Source: Paguma larvata
Taxonomy: Eukaryota; Chordata; Mammalia; Carnivora; Viverridae
Direction: 5' to 3'
NCBI GenBank assembly: GCA_030068075.1
Contig: CM057843.1
Coordinates: forward strand, 40,121,832 to 40,185,831
DNA: 64,000 nucleotides
This document shows positions 43,143 through 54,305 of this stretch, one piece after another (positions within the stretch are counted from its first letter, which is position 1; the number at the start of each line of letters is the position of its first letter). The notes below the pieces were generated by a model. That model worked only from the letters and a program-made list of their open reading frames with translations, was not told the origin of the DNA and made no database searches. A program made the position numbers and the translations under genes.

Positions 43143-43195
43143 GAAGCCATTATTGTATGGATTAAGACTGTATGCTTAAATACAATAGTGGCTTC
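43143..43195. repeat. Compact hairpin-forming inverted repeat
   Basis: 15-base arms GAAGCCATTATTGTA (43143-43157) and TACAATAGTGGCTTC (43181-43195) pair with one mismatch. An inner TTAAG/CTTAA can extend the stem. Confidence 0.8.
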
Positions 43196-43600
43196 CACAA
43201 ATATCTCCTGGGTGGCTCTCGTGGCGGGGGGGCGGGGTAGAGTGGGGAGCGGGACAGGGTGAGGCCCGGCCCTCAGGGAGCCTACCACCCAGCCAGCCAG
43301 ATGGATTCCATTCAAAGGCTCTACTCCAACACTCGTGCGTGGAAACGGGTTGTTTCCAGAGGCCGAGGCCGTGAAGGAGGCCAACAGGCGGCCTGCGTTG
43401 GGAGCAGCGGGAGGGGCTGCTTTCGCTGGGGGCCCGAGTGGCCGGACGTGAGAAAGTGGGTCCTGAGAAGGATCCAGGCTGATTCCAGCGGGCAGGGGCA
43501 GGGGCCTCCGCCCTCTCCTGGGAGAGCCAGAGAAGGCCCCTGAGGGTTTCGGGGCAGAACAGTGACAGGACCAGGTTTGGGTCATTAAGAGACAAACCCC
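43196..43600 (-). mobile_element. Possible L2 fragment
   Basis: GGGCAGAACAGTGACAGGACCAGG and CCTCAGGGAGCCTACCACC resemble antisense L2. Weak. Confidence 0.35.
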
Positions 43601-44079
43601 CCTTAAGTGAACTCACTCTGGGTCTCAGCACCTACCAGCTAGATGACCCCCTCCCAACCCCCACCCTCCCCACCCTGCGAAGGAGGGGCGAGAACAGCAT
43701 CGTCTCAGGCCACCAGCCCGCAGAGCCAATGGGTAACGGGCTGAGGGGCCCATTTGTCAGCCAGCCCCAGCTCCGATTCTCAGGAAATACTGAGTGACCA
43801 GAGTGACCTAACTCAGCCTGAGAAGCTGGGTGGTTTTAATCAGAAGCATCAGAGAAATGAAAACCTTACCCCGAGCAATCTCTGCCAGCTGGAAACTCAG
43901 TCTCTCCTTCCAGCCCTTTACAAGAGAATTCTCTGTACACAACACACTCGTCAGTTTTTGCGCTTAGACAATATTCATGGCTGGCACTCCATCCTGGGTT
44001 TAAATCTTCCTTACTGAAATCAAACGGCTGGTTTTCACCACACTTCTATTTGTGGCGTTATGTATATTTAAAGATAGTT
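43601..44079. other. Intergenic spacer
   Basis: Nothing recognised. Confidence 0.4.
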
Positions 44080-44298
44080 GGGGTGGCTGGGTGGCTCAGT
44101 CGGTGGAGCGTCCGACTTCGACTCGGGTCATGATCTCACAGTTCGTGGGTTCAAGTCCCACGTCGGGCTCTGTGCTGACGGCTCAGAGCCCGGAGCCTGC
44201 TTCAGATTCTGTGTCTCCCTCTCTCTGTCTGCCCCTCCCCCGCTCACGCTCTGTCTCTCTCTCTCTCTCAAAAATAAATAAACACTTAAAACATTTTA
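44080..44298 (+). mobile_element. CAN-SINE
   Basis: Head GGGGTGGCTGGGTGGCTCAG to tail AAAAATAAATAAACACTT. Target ATTTAAAGATAG at 44066 and ATTTTAAAGATAG after it. Confidence 0.95.
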
Positions 44299-44771
44299 AA
44301 GATAGCACATTGTTTTCCAACAAAAAGTTAAAAATTAAAGCTGAGCCTGAGCTCTCATATAAAATAGCAGGTGTTTTCTGAAGCCGCCTTCCTTCCTGGG
44401 TTCTGCGCCCGGGAGGTGCCTCATCTATGTTGCCAGTAAGGAAACGGCGGGGTTCCCTCGGGGCAGGCCCTGGGCCAGACACTTCGAAGGAGAAGAGCAC
44501 CAGGAGGCAGGCGCTTTTATTCTCCCGTTCTATAGCGGAGGAAACTGAGGTTCTGTCTCCAGGCTGAGCCAAGCATTCCCATCTGATCCCTGTGCTTCGA
44601 GGCCATGGGTGGTGGTGGTGGGGGTGCAGGGAGGAACTGGTTTCTGCGGGACAGGAAAACACTAGGAGATCCCCCCGCAGGGCTGACCTAACCATTAGGT
44701 ACAGGGCCCGCGATACTTTCGGGGGCCCAGGAAAATGTTTTCGTTTTAATTTCTTTTAAAAACACAAGATA
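44299..44771. other. Intergenic spacer with a weak MIR
   Basis: About 44490-44610 (GCTTTTATTCTCCCGTTCTATAGCGGAGGAAACTGAGG) resembles antisense MIR. Confidence 0.5.
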
Positions 44772-44990
44772 GGGGCACTGGGGGGCGGGGCTCGGTTGGT
44801 TAAGCATCTGACTCTTGGTTTTGGCTCAGGTCATGACCTCACAGTTCGTGGGCTCGAACCCCACATCGGGCTCTGCGCTGACAGCACGGAGCCTGCTTGG
44901 GATTCTCTCTCTTTCCCTCTCTCTCTGCCCCTCCCCCATCTCTCTCAAAAATAAATAAATAAACATTTTTTTTAAAATAATAAAATAAAA
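44772..44990 (+). mobile_element. CAN-SINE
   Basis: Head GGGGCACTGGGGGGCGGGGC (diverged), tail AAAAATAAATAAATAAACATT. ACACAAGATA and CCCCAAGATA flank it. Confidence 0.93.
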
Positions 44991-45879
44991 CCCCAAGATA
45001 CAATGACTAGTCATGAAAACATAATCATGAATGCATCCTGAATTATATTCATCTTTATACCAATATAGTTGTATAATATACTTTTTAATATTTTTTTATA
45101 GAAGGAGGGGCCCATGAAGGCAAAAGTCACACATGCCCCTGGTGCCCCATTATTCTGTCCCCACACGAGAGAGGAAGGCCCGGAGCTCCTTCTCCTGGCT
45201 CCCTACCTCTCCATGCCCTCTTGGCCCCTGGCTCAGCAAGACCCAGCCTCGGCCCAGCCTAGGCCCCCCGGGCTTGGCCTGCAGAGGCCCTACCCCACAC
45301 CCTGTCCTGTGACCTGCCCCCCAGAGCCCCCCAGTGTCCTCGCAGCCCAGGGCTGAGGAAGGGTGTGTTCCGATTCCTGGCAGAGCCCAGCTTCCTGTTT
45401 TTCTCCAAGCGGGACGAGCTCAGGCTGCTGCCGGACAGGGACATGGAGACTCGTGATGGGCCAACGGATAGCAACCGCACTGCTAGGCTCAGTGGCTGAG
45501 GGAGGCAGGGGACAGCAGGCAGGTCACACTGGGCTCCCGGATGTCCTCCTCCCCTGCCCAGAGGTCCCCCCTCTTCCTGACACCCCTGCAGACCCCCAGA
45601 GACCCCCACAAGGCTTCCTTGTCCTCTCTGACCTCCCTGGCTTGAATGTGCTCATCTGTGGAACAGAGGGAGGTTCTGCGGTGCCTGGCCACCCACGGAG
45701 AGGACCCGGGTCAGGCTGACACGGGAGCGGAAGGAGCTTTGTCAACTGCAAAGAACTCATCAGCCACCAGTGAAGCGGGGCTGGGGAGGAGGGGCCACAG
45801 TAACAGCATCTGAGCACTGCCTCCCTGCCCTGTGCGGGGCTCTGCCCCTATGCAATTTCATCTTCACCTCGACCCTGAG
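44991..45879. other. Intergenic spacer
   Basis: AT-rich to 45100, then GC-rich. No gene recognised. Confidence 0.4.
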
Positions 45880-46010
45880 GATGGACCAGCTTTCCTATCT
45901 TGTGACGGAGGAAAGTGAGGCTAAACACCTCGCCTCTGGTCCCAGGGGTAGGAAATGACAGACAGCAAGCCGTGCCCACACTGCAGCCTCTCCGCAGCAG
46001 GTGTGGGCAA
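45880..46010 (-). mobile_element. MIR fragment
   Basis: GACCAGCTTTCCTATCTTGTGACGGAGGAAAGTGAGGC resembles antisense MIR. Confidence 0.55.
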
Positions 46011-46164
46011 TGCCACCCCAGAACCGGTGAATCCAGGTTCCCTCTGACTGGTAGATCGCAGGCCCCTGACCACGGTGAGGAATCACTGGGTGGGGAAGAG
46101 GAGAGACTTCACCAGTCGGTGCCAGCAGACACCAGGACACCGGGGATTTGTGAAAAGAGGCAGT

Positions 46165-46683
46165 CCCCACACACGCACCCCAATGCTTATAGCAGCGCTA
46201 TCAACAATAGCCAAAGTATGGAAAGAACCCAAATGTCCATCGACGGATGAACGGATAAAGAAGATGTGGTGTATCTATGCAATGGAGTATTACTCGGCCA
46301 TCAAAGAGAATGAAATCTTGCCATTTGCAACTACGTGGACAGAACTAGAGGGTATGAAGCTGAGCGAAATTAGTCAGTCGGAGAAAGACAGATACCATAT
46401 GACTTCACTCGTGTGAGGACTTTAAGATACAAAACAGATGAACATAAGGGAAGGGAAGCAAAAATAATATAAAAACAGGGAGGGAGACAAAACATAAGAG
46501 ACTCTTAAATATGGAGAATAAACAGAGGGGTGCTGGAGGGGGTGCAGGAGGCGGGATGGGTTCAATGGGTAAGGGGCATTAAGGAATCTACTGAAATCAT
46601 AGTTGCACCATATGCTAACTAACTTGGATGTAAATTTAAAAAATAAATTTTAAAAAATAAATTAAAATTAAAATAAAAAATAA
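46165..46683 (+). mobile_element. Young 5'-truncated L1 3' end
   Basis: It encodes the C-terminus of L1 ORF2p without a break from about 46184 to the stop at 46414-46416 (MLIAALSTIAKVWKEPKCPS, KKMWCIYAMEYYSAI, then TTWTELEGMKLSEIS). The 3' UTR and A-rich tail follow to 46683. The open frame and low divergence suggest a lineage-specific insertion. It has only the last part of ORF2, so it cannot move by itself. No clean target duplication was found. Confidence 0.92.
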
Positions 46684-48783
46684 GGAGCCAGCCCCCAGCC
46701 TCCGGCCCGAACCCTCCAGCCCCGCCATCCATTCAACACTATTCACTGAGTGCTGCCCGCACACCAGTCCTCAGGGTGCCCTCTGGGGGCTTGTGCACCC
46801 TTCCCCATCCAGGGGGGGTGGAGCCACCTCTATCACCCGGGTCATAGGCTTTGCCTCGGTCCTTCCCCTGGAAAACAAGAATGGTAATGGTACTGACCTC
46901 GGATTAAGACATTAATGCGTGAATTCATGTTAAACGTCATCATTAATATCCTCTCACACTTCTTTCCTTTCAACCCCTCTCGCCTCACTACGTCTCACTT
47001 CTTTCATCCACCTGCCCTGCCCCCTGTCCTCTCTGGTTTACCCCTTTACCTCATCTCTTCCAGTCTCTTTCCCAACACTGGGAGACACATCCAGGAGACG
47101 GAGACACAGGCCAGGAGTACACAAGGCCTTGGCCAAGATAGGGTCATGTGGAGAACGCAGCCACATGAGAGAGCAGGGTTCCAAGCTGCAAAGGGCCTTC
47201 TCTCCCGCTGAGCCCTCTTGGGTCCAAGAGGAAGAGTCCATGGGGTCGTTCATGAAGCTCATTCTCAGCCACCAGCTGAAGGTCCAAAATGGAGGACAAG
47301 AGGTAGCTGGGCCACAACGGAAGCTGGCTTTTCATCTGGGCGACTCTGAGCATGAACAAGGACAGGGCTTCCCATCAAGGCAAAAGCAAGCCCAGGGTAG
47401 CCTGTCCGTTTGCCGAAATACTTACGGGATGCAGAATAAAACAAGAGTTTGGGGCCTGATACATGGGTAGGAGCTCAAGAAATATCGCTGGAATGGATCA
47501 ATGACTCCAAGCGGGAGTAGAGAATGGTGTGTTGGAGACGGGAGTCGAAGGGAGATGGGGCCCAGAAGGGCACCAACGGCCACATCTACCATGCTGAAGG
47601 CAGACCAAGATGGCGGCTCACAGGGAAATACCAACAGCTAACCCCAAAGGAACACTTCGCGCGTGCCCCGATAGTTCTGGTAGCATCACCACTGTTTTAC
47701 GGACAAGGAAACTGAAGCATAGAGAAATCGAGAAGCTGGCCTGAGGTTATGTAAACTCAGGCACTCTGGCCTCAGGGGCCATGATGCTAAGCACTGTGTC
47801 TCCTGCCTCTCAATTTATTCCAAAAAGGGAATATCCTCAGCTTTCAGGTCATATGCTGATTTTTCAGATCAAATGTCATGTTTTGGGCTTCCCTTGGGTT
47901 TTTTGAGTTGACGTGCTCTGCTTGAGGCTCCTTCAGGGGTCTTCTTATTTTTTTCTTCACGTTGTCACCAGCAGCACGATGTCAGCCATCTTGGTTCGAA
48001 ATCAAAACCCAGTCAGCAGTTAGGAGAGAGGTGGTGGTGGTGGTTTGCACCAGGGCAGAGGTGGCGAAGATGGAAATGAATGGTTTGGGGCTCTGTTTTG
48101 GAGGTAATGGTGAAAGAACTTCCTGATAGTTTGGATGTGGGGGTGAGAGTAATAATTACACTCACCTCGCCGCAAATTAGATGCTGTGATGCGCGTGCCG
48201 TGAGTGACGTAATGCATGTGAAATGATCTCATGCACGACGCAAAAGCCACCGGCTGTCCTCTAGGGCCGAGGAGACGGGCAAGGGAAAGGAGGAGAGCTA
48301 GCGTTGAAGAGTTTGCAGACTGAACAAGGCCTGAGCGTAGTGCCACCCTGCATTGATCCGGGGTTCTGGCTGAAACCCCCAGCAGGTGCTCCTGCTGGGA
48401 GCGCCTCATTTCTGGCTATTGCCCGGGCCTGGTTGTCCTCAGTGGCCCCGTGGCAGATGCTGGGAGGCACCATCCAAATCCCCAGTAATTGGGAAGGCTG
48501 CCAGAGGATGCCTCCAGCTGTCTGCCCTCCTCGGGGTCAGCCTCGCCCAAGGTCACCCCTCCTTCCAGAGGCAGCCAGGATGACTGACCGACATGATGAT
48601 GCACCAGGCAGGCTCCCCACCCCAACTGGAGCTGCTGCCGAAGGGCCATCTCAGCTCTGAACTCCCTGTGGGGTCGGCCGAAGCCTCCACTGAGACTGTC
48701 ACAACTCGACTTCTTGTCCCTCTGCCCAGCCCTGCTTCTGTCCCTTCCTTTCCATAGGCGTTGACCCCAAAGCACTTCTTTTT
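46684..48783. other. Intergenic spacer with a weak MIR
   Basis: About 2.1 kb with no gene recognised. The part at 47690-47790 (TTTTACGGACAAGGAAACTGAAGC) resembles antisense MIR. Confidence 0.4.
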
Positions 48784-48865
48784 CTTTTATATAACATATT
48801 TTTTAAGTTTTTTCTTTTTATTTATTTATTTTGAGAGAGAGAGAGACTGCGCAAGTGGGGGAAGG

Positions 48866-48905
<40 letters not shown>

Positions 48906-49029
48906 CCCAAGCAGGTTCCATGCAGCCAGCATGGAGCCCTATGCAGGGCTTGAACCCACAAACCGTGAGATCACTCTGAGCTGAAACCAAGAGTCAGAAG
49001 CTGAAGCAACTGAGCCACCCAGGCACCCC
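48784..49029 (-). mobile_element. CAN-SINE
   Basis: A perfect 17-bp target duplication GACCCCAAAGCACTTCT at 48763-48779 and 49030-49046 brackets an antisense copy. The GA-rich middle is expanded to about 40 bases. Confidence 0.96.
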
Positions 49030-49046
49030 GACCCCAAAGCACTTCT

Positions 49047-49330
49047 AAATAAACTCTCTGCACTCGAATGCCCATCTCAGAATCTCCCTCCCAAAGATTT
49101 CAACCTGCCACCATCACCTTTCCTCTCAACAGTGTTCCCGCTAAATTATACAGTCACTCTAGCTCTACCAGGTCCCAGCACTTGTCACGGCTCATTGTGG
49201 TTACTTATTTAGTGACGCTGGACAGGCTTCCCGAGGCAGGCGATGTGTGGATCTCATTCATTCGCCATCATGCAGCCCAGGGCTTGTCACGGGAGGTGCC
49301 GGTGAATATTCGTTGAGTGGATGAATGAAC
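49047..49330 (+). mobile_element. L2 3' fragment
   Basis: CAGCCCAGGGCTTGTCACGGGAGG and AATATTCGTTGAGTGGATGAATGAAC are a sense L2 3' end. Confidence 0.6.
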
Positions 49331-49432
49331 CGCGTTATCCGAGCATTTAGAGACCGAGACAGGTAGTGGCGGTTTGGGAGAAGAAGCTTCTCTGAATCTC
49401 TGAAAGAAAAGTAGCGGCAGGACAGGTGGAAC

Positions 49433-49484
49433 CCCTACCCCCACCCCCCCACCCCCCCCACTCCCCCACCCCCCCCACCCCCGC
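49433..49484 (+). repeat. C-rich tract (CCCCCAC)n
   Basis: About 50 bases of C runs broken by A or T. The complement is G-rich with many G-runs. Confidence 0.9.
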
Positions 49485-49539
49485 TGATCAACTGCCTTCG
49501 AGGTTAGCTCCTCCTCCCAATGACATTTCGTCCTGACTG

Positions 49540-49745
49540 TGGGTTTTCATGGTCGCAGCTTCATTCATTCATTCACTCACTGCTTTGTTCATTCATGTAA
49601 TACCTACTGACCCGTCCCTATGTGTCTGGCCCAGTGCAGGATACTGGAACACAGAGTTCAGTACAACGCGGCCCTCTATCTCTAGAACCTCACAAGGGAG
49701 GAACAGATGTGTGGACAATGATTATGGTATAGAATGCCATTGTAC
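49540..49745 (-). mobile_element. L2 3' fragment
   Basis: TTCATTCATTCATTCACTCA, AATACCTACTGACCCGTCCC and GTGTGTCTGGCCCAGTGCAGG form a diverged antisense L2. Confidence 0.6.
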
Positions 49746-51194
49746 ACCAAGGCTACCCTTGTTTTTTATTTTAGCAAGATTTTACTTGCACTAATGTTGG
49801 GCAGAGGAAGGAAATGAATCTTGGGTTTGTCGGCAACCTCCTGGATGTTCCAATAATATCCAATAATATCTTTTCCTAAGAACCCACACCCATACCCGGG
49901 TGAGCTCACTGCTCCTCCCACGCCCTCCCCCTCCACCCCCTCCCCCCGCCCCCGCAACTGAAATCCATCAGTCCTGCGGCCGGGACCAGGCTCACAGGGC
50001 CTTTCAAGATGACAACTGCCGAATCATATCATAAAAATGGCCGTGGAGTCTGTTGTTCCTGCCTGGAACATTCTGGAACAGCCTGTCGGGTTGCCTGCTG
50101 CAGACCAGGCAGGCAGAGAGCTCGTCCTGGGTAGAAAGAGAACCCAGCCTGTAGACTCACCCGGGGCCTCTCGCAGAGCGGACAGGCAGCCACCCACCTT
50201 CATGGGGGAGGTTCTCCGGAGACCCAGCTTGGCCCCCCCGGAGGAAACCTGGAGCCAGTCCGCAGAGCTGACGGTGCCCGGGAGAGCTGTCAGGCCAAGC
50301 TACCTCCCCTCCCACCCTCTTGCTTCCCATTCGCATCTCCTGTTAGTCAGAGGGGCCTGGGCTCACACACAAAGCAGAATTCCAGGAACGCCAGGCCAGG
50401 CAGACTCCTGGCTCTTCTCTCAGTTCCTTTTTGCTTCTTAAAGGTCTCTGGTGCCAGAGCTCAGCCCCATGACCTTCCAGGCAGAATCCTGGCTGATTGT
50501 CTCTGCACTGCCCGCCCCCCCCTCCCCTCCCCCACAATTACACTTCTCCTCCGTGGCTTCTGAGAATCCTAGAAGGTCACTGCTGGAAAGGACCGTTATA
50601 GATAGCGAAAGAGGAAGCTGAACGGCTCCAGCCCCAGGAGATGGCCTCCGTCTGACTGTCCCGCACCTGCCAGCCTGCATCTCTTCAGGTCCCCAGCCTC
50701 TGGAAGTGCAGCCATTAGTCAGGAGCCGGTGGTGTGGGGCACCGGAACGAGATAAGTTCCCTCCTGCGTGCCTGACCCTTTCCAGAGGCGATGAAATAGA
50801 AAAGATTTAACTGTTCTAGGAAAGGGTGGGGGGTGGGGGTGCAGATAACATACAAAACCCAGGCTACGGAGGGAAAAGGCAGAGAGCTCCCCATTCCGCC
50901 CCCCGCAGCACAGGTTGGGGGAGGATGCTGAATTTTCTAGAAGGATGAATGAAGACTGCTAAGTTGAGTGTCAAGTGATGGGAAGATTGAGGCGAAGTGA
51001 CTCCAGGCAGAAGTGGGTGATCAGAACTGGTTTGGAGAATTTAGGAGGCGGCCTCTCTTAGCCTGTGATCTGGTGTGTGATTATGCAGATACCAGAAGCT
51101 TGGGCGCATAAGTGCACTGCAGCCCCCTTCCTCCCTTCCCTCTCTCCCCGGCGCCACGGAGCAGAACTCTGGGTAGGATGGACTGCAGCCTGCC
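49746..51194. other. Intergenic spacer
   Basis: About 1.4 kb with no recognised gene or repeat. Confidence 0.4.
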
Positions 51195-51590
51195 TTCGTG
51201 TGAAGTATCTAGGCACTTATCTATTCATTTCATTCTGCAGCAAAGGTTTGCAAGCACCCGTTCCAGATCCTGATGAGACAGGCTGGATGCAGGGTCTGCC
51301 CTCAGGGAGTGTCCAGGCCAGTGGGGACAACTGAACCGTGCCACAGTTAGGGCACCCAGCCGGCTCAGTTGGAAGACCAGGCGACCCTTGATCTCGGGGT
51401 TGTGAGTTCGAACCCCACGTTGGGTGTAGAGATTACTAGGAAAAATAAATAAAATTCAAAAACAAACACACAAACCATCATCGTGTGAGATCAGGTGCTG
51501 TGTGGACAGGAAAAAAAACAGAATGCTGAGGAATCACAGATGAGGGACCTGTGAGTACGACCTGAGAGTGAGGGAAAGTGGAGTCAAACC
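51195..51590 (-). mobile_element. L2 fragment interrupted by a short SINE
   Basis: GCAAGCACCCGTTCCAGATCCTGATGAGACAGGC and CCCTCAGGGAGTGTCCAGGCC, resuming after the SINE with GATCAGGTGCTGTGTGGACAGG, are antisense L2. Confidence 0.6.
51350..51450 (+). mobile_element. Short CAN-SINE variant (tRNA part only)
   Basis: GGGCACCCAGCCGGCTCAGT, TTGATCTCGGGGTTGTGAGT, TCGAACCCCACGTTGGGTGT, AGAGATTAC and an A-rich tail. This subtype goes from the tRNA-like head straight to the tail, without the CT-rich middle of the other copies. Confidence 0.85.
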
Positions 51591-51699
51591 CAACGTCAGG
51601 GATGACGATGGGTTATGGGTGTTATGACAATACCGCAGGCTCGGAGAGGCTCATTGGCCCCAAGATCACACCCCTCATGAATGACAATCACCAACTCAG

Positions 51700-51862
51700 T
51701 CCCATCTCTAGAAACTGAATCCCGACTTTGCCAGTTTCTCACGAAGTGCCCTCCGGTCAGTTACTTTACTTCTCTGTGCCTCAGTTTCTCGATCTGTAAA
51801 ATCGAGATAATAAGAAACCTGCCTCACTGGGCTGTTTGGAAAAATTAAATGCGCGAGGACAT
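51700..51862 (+). mobile_element. MIR SINE
   Basis: CAGTTACTTTACTTCTCTGTGCCTCAGTTTCTCGATCTGTAAAATCG is unmistakable MIR. Confidence 0.9.
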
Positions 51863-52765
51863 CAATTCTCAAAGTGTGTTCCAGGGAGCCCTGGAAGGTC
51901 CCAAGTCTCTTTCCGGGGGAGGGGGGGTTCCAACAGGCCAAAACTCTTTTCATAACAATAGTGAGACATTATTTACCTTTATTGCTTTGCAGTGTTTCCC
52001 GCAGACCACATGATGTATGACGTCATAAGGGATTAAATGGAGAGGATGTATGAACCCAGCTGTCTTTGATTAAAATAGACATTGTAAAACAGATTTTTTA
52101 ATGTCTATTTATTTATTTATTTGGAGAGGCAGAGAGAGAGAGGGAGAGAGCCCGACAGCGCAGAGCCTGACACGGGGCTCGATCTCACAAGCCGCGAGAT
52201 CATGACCTGAGCTGAAATCAAGCGTCACGCTTAGCCGACCGAGCTATCCAGGCACCCCTGATTAAACTAGACATTTAAGGGAATTGCAAAAATATAAAAA
52301 AGCAAGGTCACTTTTCTCAAAAAAGATTTTTCGTATTTGGGGAAATCACAGTTTTCCCAAGAAGAATGTTCTCTCTATTAACATGTAATGCATTTGTTAT
52401 TAGTATTTTTAACAAATGCTTATTTTTAAAACTTCCTCAGTTTTCACTTCTAACACCTTACGTATTGATGAATGTTCCAGCAGGGTGCGGAGGCGGTCAG
52501 GTTGCCTGGCTTGAGAGAGCTCCTACGCAAATGTTTCCCCTCTTGACGTTCAAGGACGTAAGGCTGGGGTCTTGACACTGGCCACAGCGGCAGTCTTTTC
52601 CCCGGGGGAATTGGTGAATGCTATAAGGCAGGAGCTTTCCCCTGTAGAACCAGTTGTTCAACATCACGCCCCCAGATAAACCCCACAGAAACAAAAGCTC
52701 TTTGGGGGCGTGGGGGGGGTCCTCAAAAAATTTTAAGAGTGTGTTCAAAAGTTTGAGAACCACTG
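51863..52765 (+). mobile_element. hAT-Charlie DNA transposon relic
   Basis: Terminal inverted repeats: left CATCAATTCTCAAAG at 51861, right GTTTGAGAACCACTG at 52751-52765. Inside are ATTCTCAAAGTGTGTTCCAGGG, ATGAACCCAGCTGTCTTTGAT and AACAAAAGCTCTTTGGGGG, which match a long Charlie element with most of the transposase missing. The part at 52478-52665 does not fit and may be another insertion. Confidence 0.75.
52085..52258 (-). mobile_element. CAN-SINE, shortened
   Basis: Antisense copy in the Charlie relic. Target TGATTAAAATAGACATT at 52068 and TGATTAAACTAGACATT at 52259 (one difference). The CT-rich middle is reduced. Confidence 0.93.
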
Positions 52766-52952
52766 AGTCAGCATTTATAAAATGTGTAAATCGGTGCCTC
52801 CTCCCTGGTCCGTCCTCAGGAAACCGTTATCGGCAGTCGGTCCCCACCAGATTTCCAAGCTCAAGGACTTAACCATTATGAGATGCCTTACTTTTTGCTT
52901 CTCAGTTTCCAGGATCCAAATGCCCCTTCATTGCCTACAGCGCTGCTTGGCC

Positions 52953-53063
52953 CCACCCCCTCACCCCCTCGCCCCCTCACCCCTCACCCCCTCGCCCCCT
53001 CACCCCCTCACCCCCTCGCCCCCTCACCCCCTCACCCCCTCGCCCCCTCACCCCCTCACTCCC
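52953..53063 (+). repeat. Minisatellite (CCCCTCACCCCCTCGCC)n
   Basis: About six to seven 16-17-base units alternating CCCTCAC and CCCTCGC blocks. Confidence 0.95.
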
Positions 53064-53552
53064 ATTAGCTCTGGTCCGTCTTATCTCCCAGCCCAGAGGT
53101 TTTTTCCCACAGGCTCTGGAGGCATCGCCCACCCTCTGACCACAGCTGACAACCAGTGACAGAGACTTACTACCACCTACTCGGCATAAAGGGCACGTTG
53201 GTGAAATGCATTCTCATTTACACATGCAACCACCGAGCTAATTGTGTCGTGAGCTAACAAGCTCGTGGGTGGTCACAGACCGATTGGTGATTGTGGAATT
53301 GTCCAGAAGGTTCTGGCTTTGAAATCTCCTCAAAGGCCTCCTTTGGGTTAGGTTGCTTCATCTTAGTGTCTTGTAAGAGAATCACGGAGCAAGCCTCAAC
53401 CAGACTACGAAGATCTGACTAAGCGTAGGGCATGAACACCCCTCCGAATAGCTCCGGAGCCAGCACTGACAATGAGGCCCCAGGCATCTGCGGAATTCAA
53501 ATGAAAGAGATGTTTGGAGAGAACGCAAATTGCTAACAGTTCGTTAAAGCAA
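53064..53552. other. Intergenic spacer
   Basis: Nothing recognised. Confidence 0.4.
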
Positions 53553-53569
53553 GCGTGTGCGTGCGCACG

Positions 53570-53606
<37 letters not shown>
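53553..53606 (+). repeat. Alternating purine-pyrimidine tract (GC/GT/CA)n
   Basis: 54 bases of strict purine-pyrimidine alternation: GCGTGTGCGTGCGCAC, then (GC)n, then (AC)n. Strong Z-DNA potential. Confidence 0.97.
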
Positions 53607-53608
<2 letters not shown>

Positions 53609-53988
53609 TTACAACTAGACCAGAAACTCTGTGAAATCTAAGCAAATAATAAGTGGTAAATAAATAAACTGCCTAGGAAGAAATATGGAGGCAAGACCAT
53701 TTCAACACCAAAGAGGAGCGAAGATACACAAAGAAACATCAAATGCAGCGTTTGTTTTGTTTACATAGTGATTTCCTCACCTCCGTCATTCGAATATCAC
53801 CTTCCTGGTTTTCTTCCCGCCTCTGAATTCCACCTCTGTTATTATTTACTTAACATTCTTCTCTAAACTGACTCATCTCTCTTTTTAAACTTAGATCATT
53901 TTGAAAGGAGCCTTCACATTTTGACAATAGATGGAAAGTCAGTCCCGTCTGCTGCGTAAGAGAAATCCAGTGAAAACCAAACATGGTT
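53607..53988. other. Intergenic spacer
   Basis: AT-rich, nothing recognised. Confidence 0.4.
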
Positions 53989-54101
53989 GGGGCGCCTGGG
54001 GGGCTCAGTTGGTTAAGCGTCCGACTCTTGATTTCGGCTCAGGTCACGATCTCGAAGTTCGTGAGATCGAGCCCCACGTGGGGCTCTGTGCTGCCAGCGC
54101 G
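53989..54101 (+). mobile_element. 3'-truncated CAN-SINE
   Basis: Starts with the usual head GGGGCGCCTGGGGGGCTCAG and runs to GGGGCTCTGTGCTGCCAGCG, then stops. It has no CT-rich part, tail or visible target duplication. Confidence 0.9.
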
Positions 54102-54139
54102 AAGGACTTTCTTCTTGACGTACTTAGAAAGACTGGCAG

Positions 54140-54305
54140 AAAGTGTGACCCCTTTCTAGAGATTTAATCCTCTGTCTATTCTCCACTCTAGCACGGCGGC
54201 TCCGTGAGGCAAGCACCTGGGGTCTTTGTGTTCAGTGCTCTTTCCCCAGTGCCTAGAGCTGGCCTGGCATATGGTATGTGGTCAATAAATATTTGTTTAA
54301 TGCAC
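54140..54305 (+). mobile_element. L2 3' end
   Basis: CTCCGTGAGGCAAGCACCTGGGG, CAGTGCCTAGAGCTGGCCTGGC and GGTCAATAAATATTTGTTTAATG. Confidence 0.8.

Noticed and set aside
52953..53063. Regular C-rich repeats that might suggest a CRISPR-like array
   Set aside because: Units are contiguous with no unique spacers, and the genome is mammalian. It is a minisatellite.
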